64,000 nucleotides of DNA, taken from contig NZ_JALKAS010000001.1 in assembly GCF_023015695.1 (NCBI RefSeq), positions 248,001-312,000 of the forward strand, in the 5' to 3' direction. The translations under genes and the position numbers were made by a program. The stretch is from Jannaschia sp. S6380. Lineage in GTDB: Bacteria > Pseudomonadota > Alphaproteobacteria > Rhodobacterales > Rhodobacteraceae. The stretch's first letter is position 1. Every line of letters starts with the position of its first letter. The notes beneath the pieces were generated by a model. The model saw nothing but the letters and a program-made list of their open reading frames with translations, searched no databases and was not told where the DNA came from. Shown one piece after another: positions 54,736 through 63,957 of the stretch.

Positions 54736-56022
54736 TCAGGGCGTCTGGATCTGCAGGGCCACCGGGTCGCCCGCCACGACCCCGGTGGCGGCGACGTCGT
54801 CCAGCGCGCGGGCCAGGTCGCCGGGCGCGCAGGGATGCGTGACGATCAGCACGGGGGCATCCGTACCCGGGTGGTCGTACTGCCGCATCCGGTCGATGGA
54901 AATGCCGGACCGGCCCAAGGCGGTCGCCACCTGCGCCAGGGCCCCGGGTTCGTCACGCAGCGACAGGCGCAGGTAATGCGCGCATTCCGTGGTTGCGTTC
55001 GCCCGCACCGGCGCCTGAAGGGTAGCGGCCGGCTGGCCGAAGGGCGGCAATGCCATGCCGCGCGCGATATCGCAGACGTCGCCCATGACGGCGGAGGCAG
55101 TCGGCCCTTCGCCCGCCCCGGCGCCGCGAAGGACGACCTGGCCCACGGCATCCCCCTCGATCACGACCATGTTCGTTCCACCCTCGAGCTGCCCCAGCGG
55201 GCTGTCTTCGGGAACGAGGGTGGGCCGCATCGACTGTTCGATCCCGCCGGGCGTGCGCCGCGCCTCGCCCAGCAGCTTGATGCGATATCCCATGTCGCGG
55301 GCGCGGCGGATGTCGTCGATCGTCACCCGCTCGATCCCCTGAAGTTGCACGCCGTCGAAATCGACCCGCGTGCCGAAGGCAATGGCGGACAGGATGGCCA
55401 GCTTGTGCCCCGCGTCGATGCCGCCCACGTCCAGCGACGGGTCGGCCTCCAGATAACCCAGCGCGCGAGCTTCCTCGAACACGTCGGCATAGGGCAAACC
55501 GGCCGATTCCATCCGCGTCAGGATGTAGTTGCAGGTCCCGTTCATGACGCCGGACACGCGCGTGATGCGGTTGCCGGCCAGACCTTCGGTCAGGGCTTTG
55601 ACGCAAGGGATGCCGCCCGCCACCGCCGCCTCGAAGCGCAGGGGGGCGTCGTTCTCCTCGGCCAGTTCGGCCAGCGCCTGGCCATGCAGCGCCAGCATCG
55701 CCTTGTTCGCGGTGACCACGGCCTTGCCGGCGGCCAGCGCCGCCTCGGTCGCCGCCTTGGCCGGGCCGTCGGACCCGCCCATCAGTTCCACGAACACATC
55801 CACGTCGTCGCGGCGCGCCAGCGCGACGGGGTCGTCCTCCCAAACGAAACCGGACAGATCGACGCCCCGGTCCTTGTCGCGCGATCGGGCCGAGACGGCG
55901 GAGATCGTCACGTCCCGCCCGGTGCGCGCGCGCAGGATGTCGGAATTGTCCCGCACCATGCGCAGGACGCCGACGCCGACGGTGCCGAGGCCCGCGATTC
56001 CGAGGCGAAGGGGCGTGGTCAT
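54736..56022 (-). CDS. hom: homoserine dehydrogenase
   Basis: A 428-aa enzyme that reduces aspartate semialdehyde to homoserine for Met/Thr/Ile synthesis. The NAD-binding fold has GLGTVGVGVL (about 11-20), then VVTANKAMLA, GVMNGTCNYILT and GGIDAGHKLAIL of the catalytic domain. A C-terminal ACT domain (about 345-420) suggests threonine feedback. The start is followed upstream by a small lipoprotein gene. Confidence 0.94.
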   Translation of the reverse strand: MTTPLRLGIAGLGTVGVGVLRMVRDNSDILRARTGRDVTISAVSARSRDKDRGVDLSGFVWEDDPVALARRDDVDVFVELMGGSDGPAKAATEAALAAGKAVVTANKAMLALHGQALAELAEENDAPLRFEAAVAGGIPCVKALTEGLAGNRITRVSGVMNGTCNYILTRMESAGLPYADVFEEARALGYLEADPSLDVGGIDAGHKLAILSAIAFGTRVDFDGVQLQGIERVTIDDIRRARDMGYRIKLLGEARRTPGGIEQSMRPTLVPEDSPLGQLEGGTNMVVIEGDAVGQVVLRGAGAGEGPTASAVMGDVCDIARGMALPPFGQPAATLQAPVRANATTECAHYLRLSLRDEPGALAQVATALGRSGISIDRMRQYDHPGTDAPVLIVTHPCAPGDLARALDDVAATGVVAGDPVALQIQTP

Positions 56023-56090
56023 GTCGTTGGCTCCGGGGGTTGTGCGTGTGGGCTGGGGTTAGCGGCTGGCGGAGGGCGGTGCAATGCGGC

Positions 56091-56384
56091 TCAGATCTCG
56101 ACCGCCCGCAGGCGTTCGGCGCGTTCCCGCAGGCGACGCCCACGTTCGGCCAGATCGTCGGTTTCGGGTGCCGCGACGCCCGCTTGCGAAAGGGCCGCGC
56201 CGCGCGCGCGCAGGTCGCCCTCCGCCGCGGCGGCACGCGACACCCGCCGGCCTTCGGCCAGAAGCGGGTCGAGCGGCGCAAGCTCCGGCGCCGGTTGCCG
56301 TTGCGCGGCCGCCGAGATCGTCCCTTCCACCGGCGGCAATTCCGCGCAGGCCGACAGCATCAGGAAGGGAAGAAATCGGATCAT
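56091..56384 (-). CDS. small lipoprotein
   Basis: A 97-aa protein with a lipoprotein signal (FLPFLMLSAC, Cys12) and a charged, mostly helical remainder (RGRRLRERAERLRAVEI end). No family recognised. The start at 56384 is chosen over a longer frame because it gives the lipobox. Confidence 0.65.
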   Translation of the reverse strand: MIRFLPFLMLSACAELPPVEGTISAAAQRQPAPELAPLDPLLAEGRRVSRAAAAEGDLRARGAALSQAGVAAPETDDLAERGRRLRERAERLRAVEI

Positions 56385-56433
56385 GCCGCGAACCGTAGGG
56401 CCGTCGCAGCCGCCCCACAAGGCGACTGGAATT

Positions 56434-56445
56434 GAACGCCCGTTC
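56434..56445 (+). promoter_or_regulatory. palindrome before the TetR gene, likely autoregulatory operator
   Basis: GAACG-CC-CGTTC is a perfect 5-bp-arm palindrome (TTGAACGCCCGTTCGG in context) 17 bases before the TetR ATG. TetR-family operators commonly have the TNAACGNNCGTTNA form, so autoregulation is likely. Confidence 0.55.
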
Positions 56446-56461
56446 GGTTTATTCCGGGGGC

Positions 56462-57082
56462 ATGGCGAGGCCAAGTGGATCCGATGCCGGCGTGACCGGC
56501 CCGCGTGTGCGCTCCGCGGCCGAGCGGCTGTTCGCGCGCTACGGGTATGCCGCCGTGTCGATGCGCCAGATCGCCGCCGAGGTCGGGATCGGCGCGGGCG
56601 CGCTCTATCACTACACGCCCGACAAGCAGACCCTTCTGGTCGGCATGATGCGCGATCATCTGCAGGCGCTTCTGACGGCTTGGGCGAAGGCCGACCCCGG
56701 TGGGGCGGCCACCGGACGGTTGGAGGCGTTCGCCCGGTTTCACATCCGTTTCCACCTCGACCGGCCGGACGCGGTGTTCATCGCCTATATGGAATTGCGC
56801 TCGCTGGAGCCCGAAGCATTCGCGACGATCGAGGAACTGCGCCGACGCTATGAGGCGATCCCCGAGAAAATCCTGCGCGATGGCGCGCGGGACGGCACGA
56901 TGCGTGTGCCGGACGTTCGGCTGGCCGGCATGGCGCTGATCGCCATGTTGACGGGGGTGACGACGTGGTTCCGGGACGGCGGGCGCCTCGACCGTGGCGA
57001 TGTCGAGGCGATCTATGCCGATATGGCTCTGGGCATGGTCGGGGTCACGCCCGTTCGGCGTATTCCATCGTCTCGGTGTTGA
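56462..57082 (+). CDS. TetR-family transcriptional regulator
   Basis: A 206-aa repressor. The N-terminal HTH has [21 protein letters not shown] and [14 protein letters not shown]. The C-terminal ligand domain (about 70-200) has no identified effector. The ATG at 56462 is preferred to TTG at 56432, which would overlap the operator. Its 3' end overlaps the convergent efp gene by 38 bases. Confidence 0.88.
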   Translation: MARPSGSDAGVTGPRVRSAAERLFARYGYAAVSMRQIAAEVGIGAGALYHYTPDKQTLLVGMMRDHLQALLTAWAKADPGGAATGRLEAFARFHIRFHLDRPDAVFIAYMELRSLEPEAFATIEELRRRYEAIPEKILRDGARDGTMRVPDVRLAGMALIAMLTGVTTWFRDGGRLDRGDVEAIYADMALGMVGVTPVRRIPSSRC

Positions 57083-57608
57083 CGACGATCTCCTCGTCCT
57101 GGCCGACGAAGGGGGGCACCATGACCCGGACGCCGTTGTCCAGAAGGGCGGGCTTGAAGCTGTTGGCCGCGGTCTGACCCTTCACGACCGGCTCGGTCTC
57201 GACGATCTTGCAGGTGACCTTCTGCGGAAGCGACGCGTTCAGCGCCTCGTCCTCGTAATATTCGATCTGGACCATCATCCCGTCCTGCAGGAACGGGCGC
57301 CGCTCGCCCAGGATGTCGGCGTCCAGCTCGATCTGGTCGTAGGTCGTGGTATCCATGAAGACGAGCTTGCCATCGGTCTCATAGAGGAACTGCTGGTCCT
57401 TCTGCTCCAGCCGCACGCGTTCCACCTTGTCGGCGGACCGGAAACGCTCGTTCAGCTTGGACCCGTTGCGGAGATTCTTCATCTCGACCTGCGCGAAGGC
57501 GCCGCCCTTGCCGGGCTTGACGTGGTCGACCTTGACCGCCGACCAGAGGTGGCCGTCGTGTTCGAGCACGTTTCCGGGACGAATTTCGTTGCCGTTGATC
57601 TTGGGCAT
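57045..57608 (-). CDS. efp: translation elongation factor EF-P
   Basis: A 187-aa EF-P that relieves ribosome stalling at proline runs. Three beta-barrel domains are visible; the modification loop is [16 protein letters not shown] with the target Lys34-like residue. The family signature [16 protein letters not shown] and the C-terminal [10 protein letters not shown] are present. Full length. Confidence 0.95.
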   Translation of the reverse strand: MPKINGNEIRPGNVLEHDGHLWSAVKVDHVKPGKGGAFAQVEMKNLRNGSKLNERFRSADKVERVRLEQKDQQFLYETDGKLVFMDTTTYDQIELDADILGERRPFLQDGMMVQIEYYEDEALNASLPQKVTCKIVETEPVVKGQTAANSFKPALLDNGVRVMVPPFVGQDEEIVVNTETMEYAERA

Positions 57609-57767
57609 GTCTGGCTTCCGCTGGGCTGTTCGGGCGTGTGTCGCCCCGGGCTTTAGCCTTTGGGCCCGTTGCAGACAAGCCGGCCCCGCGTCCGTCTTGC
57701 CAAGCGCGCCGTGGTGCGGAATAGAGCAACGTCAGACGCGCCGGTGGGGCGGGGCCGGGGGGACGAC

Positions 57768-59069
57768 ATGAAGACATGCATCCTGCATATCGGTGGCCCG
57801 AAAACGGGTTCGACCGCCTTGCAGGACACGTTCCGGGAGGCGGCGCCCGAGCTGTTGCGTTCGCATGGGATCCTCTATCCGACGATCTACAAGCAGCACA
57901 CGCCGTTCTGGTTTGCGCATATGCCGCAGTTCCAGACGAACACCATCGCCAGCCGCCGCGACCTGGTCCATGTCCGTCGCGATGGCGGGTCGTTTCACGA
58001 GGCGGTGCTGCGCGACTATGCCCGCCTGCTGGACGAGACGCCGGCGTCGACGGTCGTCTTTTCGGCCGAGGCGATGATGCGGGTCCGCGATTCCGAACAG
58101 GTGACGCGTCTCGCGGCGTTCCTGCGCCCCCGCTTCGATGCGATCCGCGTCGTGGGCTATGTAAGGCCCCCCATCGAATGGGTGTCGAGCATGGCGCAGC
58201 AACTCATCAAGGCGGGCCGGACATTCGATGAGATCCGGTCGCTGATGCGGCAGCGCGATCGCGGGGCAGGGGGCATACGGATCGACTACCGCATGTGGGT
58301 CGAGGCCTATTCGGACGCGTTCGGGCCCGAGAACGTGCTGATCCGCGATGGCCGCCGGGGGCAGCTCGTGGGCGGCGACGTGGTCGAGGATTTCGTCTCC
58401 GTCGGTCTGGATGCCCGGGCCGATGCGCTGGGCCTAGAGAACCGGAACGCGAACGAGTCGCTGTCGGGCGAGGGGGCGCATTTGCTGGAACACGTGAACC
58501 GTCACCGTTCGGTCCGGCTGGGCGGACCGGCCCGTCGCAAACGCCGCGCGAACCGTCTGATCGGGCATATGCGCCGGACGGGCCGTGGAACGCGCTTCGT
58601 GCTGGATGGGATCGATCTGGCCGCCTGGGCCCGGCCGTTCGGGGAGCAGCTGGCCTGGCTGAGCGATCGGACCGACGGGCGCATCGATTTCCGACCGACG
58701 ATCACGGACGCCCCCGACGTGCCGGCGCCGCGTATCGACGACGTGGACCGGGACATGGTCCTGGCCCTGAACGATGCGTTGGCCGAAGGGGAGCGGTTGC
58801 GCGCGCAGGCCAACGAGCGTCAGGCGTGGCAGGCCTTCTTGCGCGGTGCGCAGGATGATCCGCTGCCGCTGTTGCGGGCATTGGCGCAGTTGGACGACGG
58901 GCGCGTCACGCTGGACCGCGCGCGACGGCTGATGGATCGCGGGCACCCCGAATGCGCGCTGCAAGTGCTCGACCTGATCCTGAACCCGACAGGCGACCCG
59001 GTCGGAGCGGCACTACAGCGCAAGGCACGACGATTGCGGCAGGAAGCCGAAGCTGCAGCCGACGCCTGA
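57768..59069 (+). CDS. sulfotransferase-like P-loop protein
   Basis: A 433-aa protein. LHIGGPKTGSTALQDTF (residues 4-20) is a P-loop like the PAPS-binding loop of sulfotransferases, and RVVGYVRPPIEWVSSM (about 128-143) resembles the 3'-phosphate-binding motif. The C-terminal third is helical and Arg-rich. Substrate unknown; it may act on surface polysaccharide. The frame opens at 57660 but 57768 is the start of homology and follows a GGGGGGAC ribosome site. Confidence 0.65.
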   Translation: MKTCILHIGGPKTGSTALQDTFREAAPELLRSHGILYPTIYKQHTPFWFAHMPQFQTNTIASRRDLVHVRRDGGSFHEAVLRDYARLLDETPASTVVFSAEAMMRVRDSEQVTRLAAFLRPRFDAIRVVGYVRPPIEWVSSMAQQLIKAGRTFDEIRSLMRQRDRGAGGIRIDYRMWVEAYSDAFGPENVLIRDGRRGQLVGGDVVEDFVSVGLDARADALGLENRNANESLSGEGAHLLEHVNRHRSVRLGGPARRKRRANRLIGHMRRTGRGTRFVLDGIDLAAWARPFGEQLAWLSDRTDGRIDFRPTITDAPDVPAPRIDDVDRDMVLALNDALAEGERLRAQANERQAWQAFLRGAQDDPLPLLRALAQLDDGRVTLDRARRLMDRGHPECALQVLDLILNPTGDPVGAALQRKARRLRQEAEAAADA

Positions 59070-59314
59070 ACGGGTCAGGCGCCGTCCTCGACCGTTGTCA
59101 ATACGTCAAAAAGTTGACGGAAGGTTGAAGGATTCACGACGAACCCCATATCTAGTCGGAAGTTTGCCCCGTGGCGGCCTAGACTTGGTATATGCGTGAA
59201 CGATGACATGATCCCATAGCATATGGGGTATTCCGAGAACGCATAACCGCACGGGCGAGGTCGTGTTAGTTCGGCCCATCGGGGAAGAAGCAAGAGCACT
59301 ACGGAGAGAGCGGT

Positions 59315-59644
59315 ATGACTGATTTTGTCGATGCAACGGCGTTCAATTTCGAACAGGGACAGCGGTCCCGCAAGCTGTTTGCTGCCGTGGTCCTCGCCGC
59401 TCTGGACGATGCGATCTCGGACGACAAGAAATTCGGCAACGGCCCCGAGCAGATCGCTCGCTGGGCCCGGTCCCGCGACGGCCGTGAGGTCCTGTCCTGC
59501 GCTGGCATCGACCCGAACGAGCGTGTCGTCGGCGGCTTGATGGAGTTCGTCAGCCGCGGCGTCCGCACCTCGGTCGCCCTGTCGCGCGAGGAGAGCGAGC
59601 GTCGCCAGGCCGCCGAACTGGCGGAGGCGGCCGAAGCGGCCTGA
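59315..59644 (+). CDS. DUF6280 protein
   Basis: A 109-aa conserved protein of Rhodobacterales, recognised by FNFEQGQRSRKLFAAVVLAALDDAI, then FGNGPEQIARWARSRDGREVLSCAGIDPNERVV. Highly charged and without a signal peptide. Function unknown. It has an AGAGAGCGG leader and its own terminator. Confidence 0.82.
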   Translation: MTDFVDATAFNFEQGQRSRKLFAAVVLAALDDAISDDKKFGNGPEQIARWARSRDGREVLSCAGIDPNERVVGGLMEFVSRGVRTSVALSREESERRQAAELAEAAEAA

Positions 59645-59673
59645 TCACGTTCCGATCGTTATCATCCCGAAGG

Positions 59674-59706
59674 ACCGCGTCGGTACGCCCGGCGCGGTTT
59701 TCGTTT
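59674..59706 (+). terminator. intrinsic terminator of the DUF6280 gene
   Basis: Arms ACCGCGTCGG (59674-59683) and CCGGCGCGGT (59689-59698) pair with one G-U over 10 bp, loop TACGC, followed by TTTTCGTTT. It lies 30 bases after the DUF6280 stop. Confidence 0.8.
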
Positions 59707-59748
59707 GCCTGAAGGGGCCGGTTCAGTTGCCTGAAGGGGCCGGTTCAG
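59705..59748 (+). repeat. perfect 22-bp tandem duplication
   Basis: A 22-base unit starting TTGCCTGAAGGGG occurs twice head to tail (59705-59726 and 59727-59748) without a mismatch. The second copy covers the stop codon of the PopZ-like gene. Probably a recent slippage event. Confidence 0.85.
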
Positions 59749-60437
59749 TCGAATTCGCCCGAGGCGAGCGTCTGCCGTATCTCGCGCCGAACCAGCTTAC
59801 GCACGTTCCGGGTGATCCGCTCGCCCAGGTCGCCGGCCAGTTCCTGCCTCACGATCTCGACTATCAGGCGGCGCAGGGCTTCGTCGTCCGGCGCGCGCCG
59901 CGCGATCTCCTCGAAGCCCTCGGACATGTCGATGGCTTCCTCTTGCGGCGCCTCGTCCGATGGCTCGCCGCTATCTTCGACGGTCTCGTAGTCCGTATCC
60001 TCGGCATAAGCGTCGGGGACTGCGGCCGCGGTTTCGATCTCGCTCGTCCAGGTCGTCGCGTCCTGCTCCGCCTCGCGGTCGGTTCCATCCAGCGTGGTCT
60101 GCCGCGTGTGGGCCTCGATCTCGGCGGCGGTCTCCTGCTCTGCCATGGCCTCTGTCAGATCGCGCGCGATGTCCGCGATGTCGTCGGACACGGCATCGGT
60201 GAAATGCTCGGCATCGCGCCCGTCACGCTCTTCCTGTTCCAGGGAGCGGATCATCTGGAACGGGTCCTCGGGCTCGGTCACGCGCTGCGCGGGGTCCAGC
60301 ACCAAGGTCGGGCCCTCGGAAACGGGACGGGCGGCTTGTGCCGCCTCCACCGCGCTCTGAACCTGGCCGGTGTCGTTGGCCACCAGGCGGCGGATGGAGG
60401 ACAGCACATCCTCGATATCATGATTGTTCTGCGTCAT
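59745..60437 (-). CDS. PopZ/DUF2497-like acidic protein
   Basis: A 230-aa protein. A short N-terminal helix (IEDVLSSIRRLVAND), a long acidic, low-complexity middle (about 40-175), and a C-terminal helical bundle (LRRLIVEIVRQELAGDLGERI, then VRKLVRREIRQTLA). This head-linker-tail arrangement and both end motifs resemble the polar-organising protein PopZ. PopZ homology is by architecture, so the polar role is inference. Confidence 0.6.
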   Translation of the reverse strand: MTQNNHDIEDVLSSIRRLVANDTGQVQSAVEAAQAARPVSEGPTLVLDPAQRVTEPEDPFQMIRSLEQEERDGRDAEHFTDAVSDDIADIARDLTEAMAEQETAAEIEAHTRQTTLDGTDREAEQDATTWTSEIETAAAVPDAYAEDTDYETVEDSGEPSDEAPQEEAIDMSEGFEEIARRAPDDEALRRLIVEIVRQELAGDLGERITRNVRKLVRREIRQTLASGEFD

Positions 60438-60530
60438 CGGCCCGTCCCCCGCGATCTGCCCCGTTCGTCGGGCGGTCTTCGTCGCCGCCCATGCCGCACG
60501 CTAACACGCGGTTCGCGCCACCCGAAAGGC

Positions 60531-60554
60531 GATCCCCGCTGCGGCGCGGGGATC
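60531..60554 (-). terminator. terminator of the tolC transcript
   Basis: A perfect 9-bp stem, GATCCCCGC / GCGGGGATC (60531-60539, 60546-60554) with a 6-base loop, lies 5-6 bases past the tolC stop. The following minus-strand GCCTTTC has only a short T-run, so it is moderate. Confidence 0.55.
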
Positions 60555-60559
60555 GGCTG

Positions 60560-61966
60560 TCAGTTGCGACCGAAACGACGCAGGACCCGGTCGAGCCGGC
60601 CGCCGCGTTCGGTCGGCTGGCCGACCCCCGTGACCTGCGGGGCATTGGAGGCCAGGTTGTAGTAGACCGACGGATCGTAGCGTTCGACCGACAGACCAAG
60701 ATGCTCGGTCGTCAGCAGACCGATTGCGGCCAGTACGTTGTAGACCGCCAGTTGGGCATCGCTTTCGGCCTGAAGTTGATCGGTCCGCGCGTCGAGCAGT
60801 TCCTGTTCCGCGTCCAGCACGTCGAGCGTGGTGCGCGCGCCGAGCTGCGCCTCCTCGCGGAACCCCTCGAAGGCCAACTGCGCAGAGCGGACGCCCTGGC
60901 GCGTCGCGACGATCTGTGCGCGCGCGACCTCCAGGCCGGCCCAAGCGCGCCCGACGCCATCGACGATGGTGCGGCTGGTCTGCCCCAGATCGCTGCGCGC
61001 GGCTTGCGCCACCGCGGTGGCCTGTCGTTGCAAGGCAGGCAGGCGACCGCCGGTGTAGATCGGAATCCGTCCGGTCAACTCGATGCTGGCCGAGTCGCTG
61101 CGGCGCCCGCCGATGGGAAGGTTGTTGTTGCGCGAACGGCCAAGCTGACCTTCCAAGGCGACCTGCGGCAACCGGTCGGCGGCGCGCGCATTCGCCAGCA
61201 GGCTGGCCGACACGACCTCGTGCTGTCCGGCCGAAATCAGGGGGTGGACCTGCAGGGCGAGTTGCTGCGCACGCTCGACCGTCGGCGGCAGAGCGGGCGG
61301 CTGCGGCGGGTTGGCGAGCGTCCCCGTCGGCAGCACGCCGATGGCCAGGCGGTACTGTTCGCGCGCGATATCGACCTGTCCGCGTGCCGCGGCCAGCGCG
61401 GACCGCGCGCTCGCCAGCCGGGATTGGGCGATGGCCACATCCGTCCGCGTCACCTCGCCGACCTCGAACCGGTCGTCGGCGGCGCGCAATTGCTGCGTGA
61501 TCAGCCGGACGTTGCTTTCGCGGACGTCGACGATGCGCAGCGCGAGGCGCAGGTTCAGGTAGGCCGTCACCGCGTCCAGCAGCACGCCCTGTTCCGCCTG
61601 GATGAGCGAGAAACGCGCGCCGAGAACGGCCTCCTTGGCCGCGCTGACGCGCAGGTGCCGCTGGCCCCCATCGAAGAGCGTGTAGTCGAGGACAAGGCCC
61701 AGCGACGCCGTCGTGTTGGTCGACTGGCCCGAAAAATCGTTGAATCCCGTGACCTTGCCATAGCTGGCCGCGAAATTGATCGCCGGGCGCAGGGCGGCCA
61801 CGGCAATGGCCACGTCCTCGTCCGTGGCGCGCAGCAGATAGCGCTGCTGATCCAGCAGCGGCGAACTGCGATAGGCTTGGACGAACGCGTCGCTGAGGGT
61901 CTCCGCCCGGACGGGCAGGGCGGCGATCACGGCGACCGAGATGATGGCTAGGGTCCGACGCAACAT
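60560..61966 (-). CDS. tolC: TolC-family outer-membrane channel
   Basis: A 468-aa outer-membrane efflux/secretion duct. The signal peptide ends PVRA-ETL. The two repeats of the TolC fold are visible, with LVLDYTLFDGGQRHLRV, then AYLNLRLALRIVDVRESNVRL, and later LTGRIPIYTGGRLP, and TTLDVLDAEQELLDAR. The C terminus is short and polar. It follows the pcm-like gene by 10 bases with a TAGGAGG ribosome site. Confidence 0.92.
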   Translation of the reverse strand: MLRRTLAIISVAVIAALPVRAETLSDAFVQAYRSSPLLDQQRYLLRATDEDVAIAVAALRPAINFAASYGKVTGFNDFSGQSTNTTASLGLVLDYTLFDGGQRHLRVSAAKEAVLGARFSLIQAEQGVLLDAVTAYLNLRLALRIVDVRESNVRLITQQLRAADDRFEVGEVTRTDVAIAQSRLASARSALAAARGQVDIAREQYRLAIGVLPTGTLANPPQPPALPPTVERAQQLALQVHPLISAGQHEVVSASLLANARAADRLPQVALEGQLGRSRNNNLPIGGRRSDSASIELTGRIPIYTGGRLPALQRQATAVAQAARSDLGQTSRTIVDGVGRAWAGLEVARAQIVATRQGVRSAQLAFEGFREEAQLGARTTLDVLDAEQELLDARTDQLQAESDAQLAVYNVLAAIGLLTTEHLGLSVERYDPSVYYNLASNAPQVTGVGQPTERGGRLDRVLRRFGRN

Positions 61967-61976
61967 CGTTGACCTC

Positions 61977-62630
61977 CTAAAGGGCGAAGCCGCGTGCGGC
62001 GGCGAAACCGGGCAGCACTGGGGCACCGGCGTTGAATGCGAAGCGCCAGACGACGTGGCCTTCGATGCGGCGCCCGATCCGGACCTCGCCCAGGGCGCCC
62101 TCCTGGAAGACGGCGGCTATGCGGCCGCCTTCGGCAAGTTGGTCCAGGATGGTATCGGGCACGGTCTCGACCCCGCCTTCGATCAGGATGATGTCGAACG
62201 GGCCGGCCTTAGCCGCACCGGCGACCGGATCGCCCTGCAAGACGACGGCGTTGTCGGCCTCGACCGAGGTCAGGGCGGCTTCGGCCTCGGCGGCGAGCGC
62301 GGCATCCGGCTCCACCATGACGACGGACTCGGCCATTCGGGCCAGGATCGCGGCCGAATAGCCCAGCCCGCCGGCGAGGATCAGCGCCGTATCCGTACGG
62401 CGGACGTCCAGCGCGTCCAGCATCTTCGACAGCGTACGCGCATCCGGGATCTCGCGCCCTTCGCCCAGCGGAACGGGCGCATCCATGTAGGCCACGGCCT
62501 TCGAGGCGTTTGGCACGAACACCTCGCGCGGGACATCGAGCATGGCCGAGATGATCGGAAACTTGGTGACGTCGGATGGTCGGACCTGCGTATCCACCAT
62601 CATTGTCCGGAGGTCGTGGGAGGCGGCCAT
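61977..62630 (-). CDS. protein-L-isoaspartate O-methyltransferase-like
   Basis: A 217-aa SAM-dependent methyltransferase of the PCMT family. VDTQVRPSDVTKFPI opens the domain; LILAGGLGYSAAILARMA (about 86-103) is the SAM-binding motif I with the normal Gly-rich loop changed to GGLGYSA; DIILIEGGVE is motif II. The gene precedes tolC, a frequent arrangement in Rhodobacterales. Catalytic isoaspartate repair is likely but unproven. ATG at 62630 is chosen over TTG at 62636. Confidence 0.82.
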   Translation of the reverse strand: MAASHDLRTMMVDTQVRPSDVTKFPIISAMLDVPREVFVPNASKAVAYMDAPVPLGEGREIPDARTLSKMLDALDVRRTDTALILAGGLGYSAAILARMAESVVMVEPDAALAAEAEAALTSVEADNAVVLQGDPVAGAAKAGPFDIILIEGGVETVPDTILDQLAEGGRIAAVFQEGALGEVRIGRRIEGHVVWRFAFNAGAPVLPGFAAARGFAL

Positions 62631-62762
62631 CGGCAACTGAACCTATCGGTCTATTTATGTTTCGTTCCAGAAAGCACGTCTTCCGAAACCCTGCAACGCC
62701 TAAGCCCGAAGGGGGCGCTTGCGGGCCGTCGGAACTGGCGCTAATGCAACGGTATCCCCGGC

Positions 62763-62836
62763 GGCGAGTTGGCGGAGTGGTTACGCAGCGGATTGCAAAT
62801 CCGTGTACAGGAGTTCGATTCTCCTACTCGCCTCCA
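62763..62836 (+). tRNA. tRNA-Cys (GCA anticodon)
   Basis: A complete cloverleaf with acceptor arm GGCGAGT / ACTCGCC, anticodon arm CGGAT-TGCAA-ATCCG (anticodon GCA), T-arm AGGAG-TTCGATT-CTCCT and an encoded CCA at 62834-62836. An integrase gene starts about 1.1 kb away and ends 86 bases past it, so it is the likely attachment site of the next element. Confidence 0.96.
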
Positions 62837-62922
62837 ATAAAATCAATGGGTTAAGAATATTTCTGCTCATTGGGTATCACCTCTAGTATCAGTTTCACGT
62901 TCTGTGCCTGTTCTGTTCTGGG

Positions 62923-63957
62923 TCATTTGCGTTTAGCTACCGCCTGTCGCGCTCGCATGATTTGGCGCGCTTCCCCAGCATATTTGATAATCATCGCTTT
63001 GGATGTGTGGCCGCTGTAGCTGGCGATTTCATCATCAGTACATCCAGCCCACGCCAATTCCATCACCCCGCGATACCGCAGCGCGTGCTGATCATAGGCC
63101 ATCAGGCCCAACCGTTTGCGCTCACGAACCATGACACGCGCCATCGCGTGATAGTCCATTTTAGACCCATCAGCGCGCGTCAGGATATGGCGCGATGGAT
63201 GAGGCGCGAACCCTAGATCAGCCTTCGCAACGTCCAGTGCCGCCTTGAGCGCAATCGTGCAAGGCAAAGAAAGGGCTGTGTCAGTCTTGTTTTGGCGCAG
63301 CTTGAGGGTGTCGCCGTCATAGTCGCCCCACTGGAAGTCCACCCAGTCACCGGGGCGCTGCACACTGCCCACGCCAATCTCGAAAATCAGCCGGGGCAAT
63401 GGCTCGCCCTCTTCCCGCATCTTCTCCACCGCCCAATCTGTCCACGGCAGGTGTGGCTTCTTGCGGTCCTTCGGAACCCTCAACGGCTCGATATCAATCG
63501 CGGGATTGTCGCTGCGCCAGCGCTTGCGCATCGCCATTTTGGATAACATGCTGATCGCGGTCGGGATGTAATTGGCGAACCTGACCCGATGTCGGTTCTT
63601 TTCCATGGCGTCATAAATGTCAGCTTGGGTCAGGCGTGCCACGTCAGCGCGCCCTATCTTTTCGGTCAAATACTCAAAAACTTGCTCAAGGTCGCGCCGA
63701 TAGCGAGGCGAAAAATCTTTCCATTTGTCGGTCTCACGCAGCGCGTCAATCAAAGCGCCCCATGATGTCTTGGAGACCGCTTTCTTCCCGCTGACGATCT
63801 CCCAGTACTGCTGGTCGAACTCTGCCGTGCCTTCCTCCGCCGTGATCCGCCCCAGATAGAACATCTTGCCGTTGACGCTCTTGCGCACATACCAACGGCC
63901 CGACGGATGCTGCCAAAGGTATTTCTTGCGTCGACCTACCACTGAATTTGATCCCAT
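62923..63957 (-). CDS. tyrosine-type integrase of a second element
   Basis: A 344-aa tyrosine recombinase. An N-terminal arm-binding part (WQHPSGRWYVRKSVNGKMFYLG), a core-binding domain (about 65-165) and the catalytic residues in GSVQRPGDWVDF (Arg), QNKTDTALSLP (Lys), HALRYRGVMEL (His-x-x-Arg), SGHTSKAM (His) and KYAGEARQ (Tyr). It is less G+C-rich than the chromosome. It is unrelated to the integrase at tRNA-Glu, so it belongs to a different prophage or island. Confidence 0.9.
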   Translation of the reverse strand: MGSNSVVGRRKKYLWQHPSGRWYVRKSVNGKMFYLGRITAEEGTAEFDQQYWEIVSGKKAVSKTSWGALIDALRETDKWKDFSPRYRRDLEQVFEYLTEKIGRADVARLTQADIYDAMEKNRHRVRFANYIPTAISMLSKMAMRKRWRSDNPAIDIEPLRVPKDRKKPHLPWTDWAVEKMREEGEPLPRLIFEIGVGSVQRPGDWVDFQWGDYDGDTLKLRQNKTDTALSLPCTIALKAALDVAKADLGFAPHPSRHILTRADGSKMDYHAMARVMVRERKRLGLMAYDQHALRYRGVMELAWAGCTDDEIASYSGHTSKAMIIKYAGEARQIMRARQAVAKRK

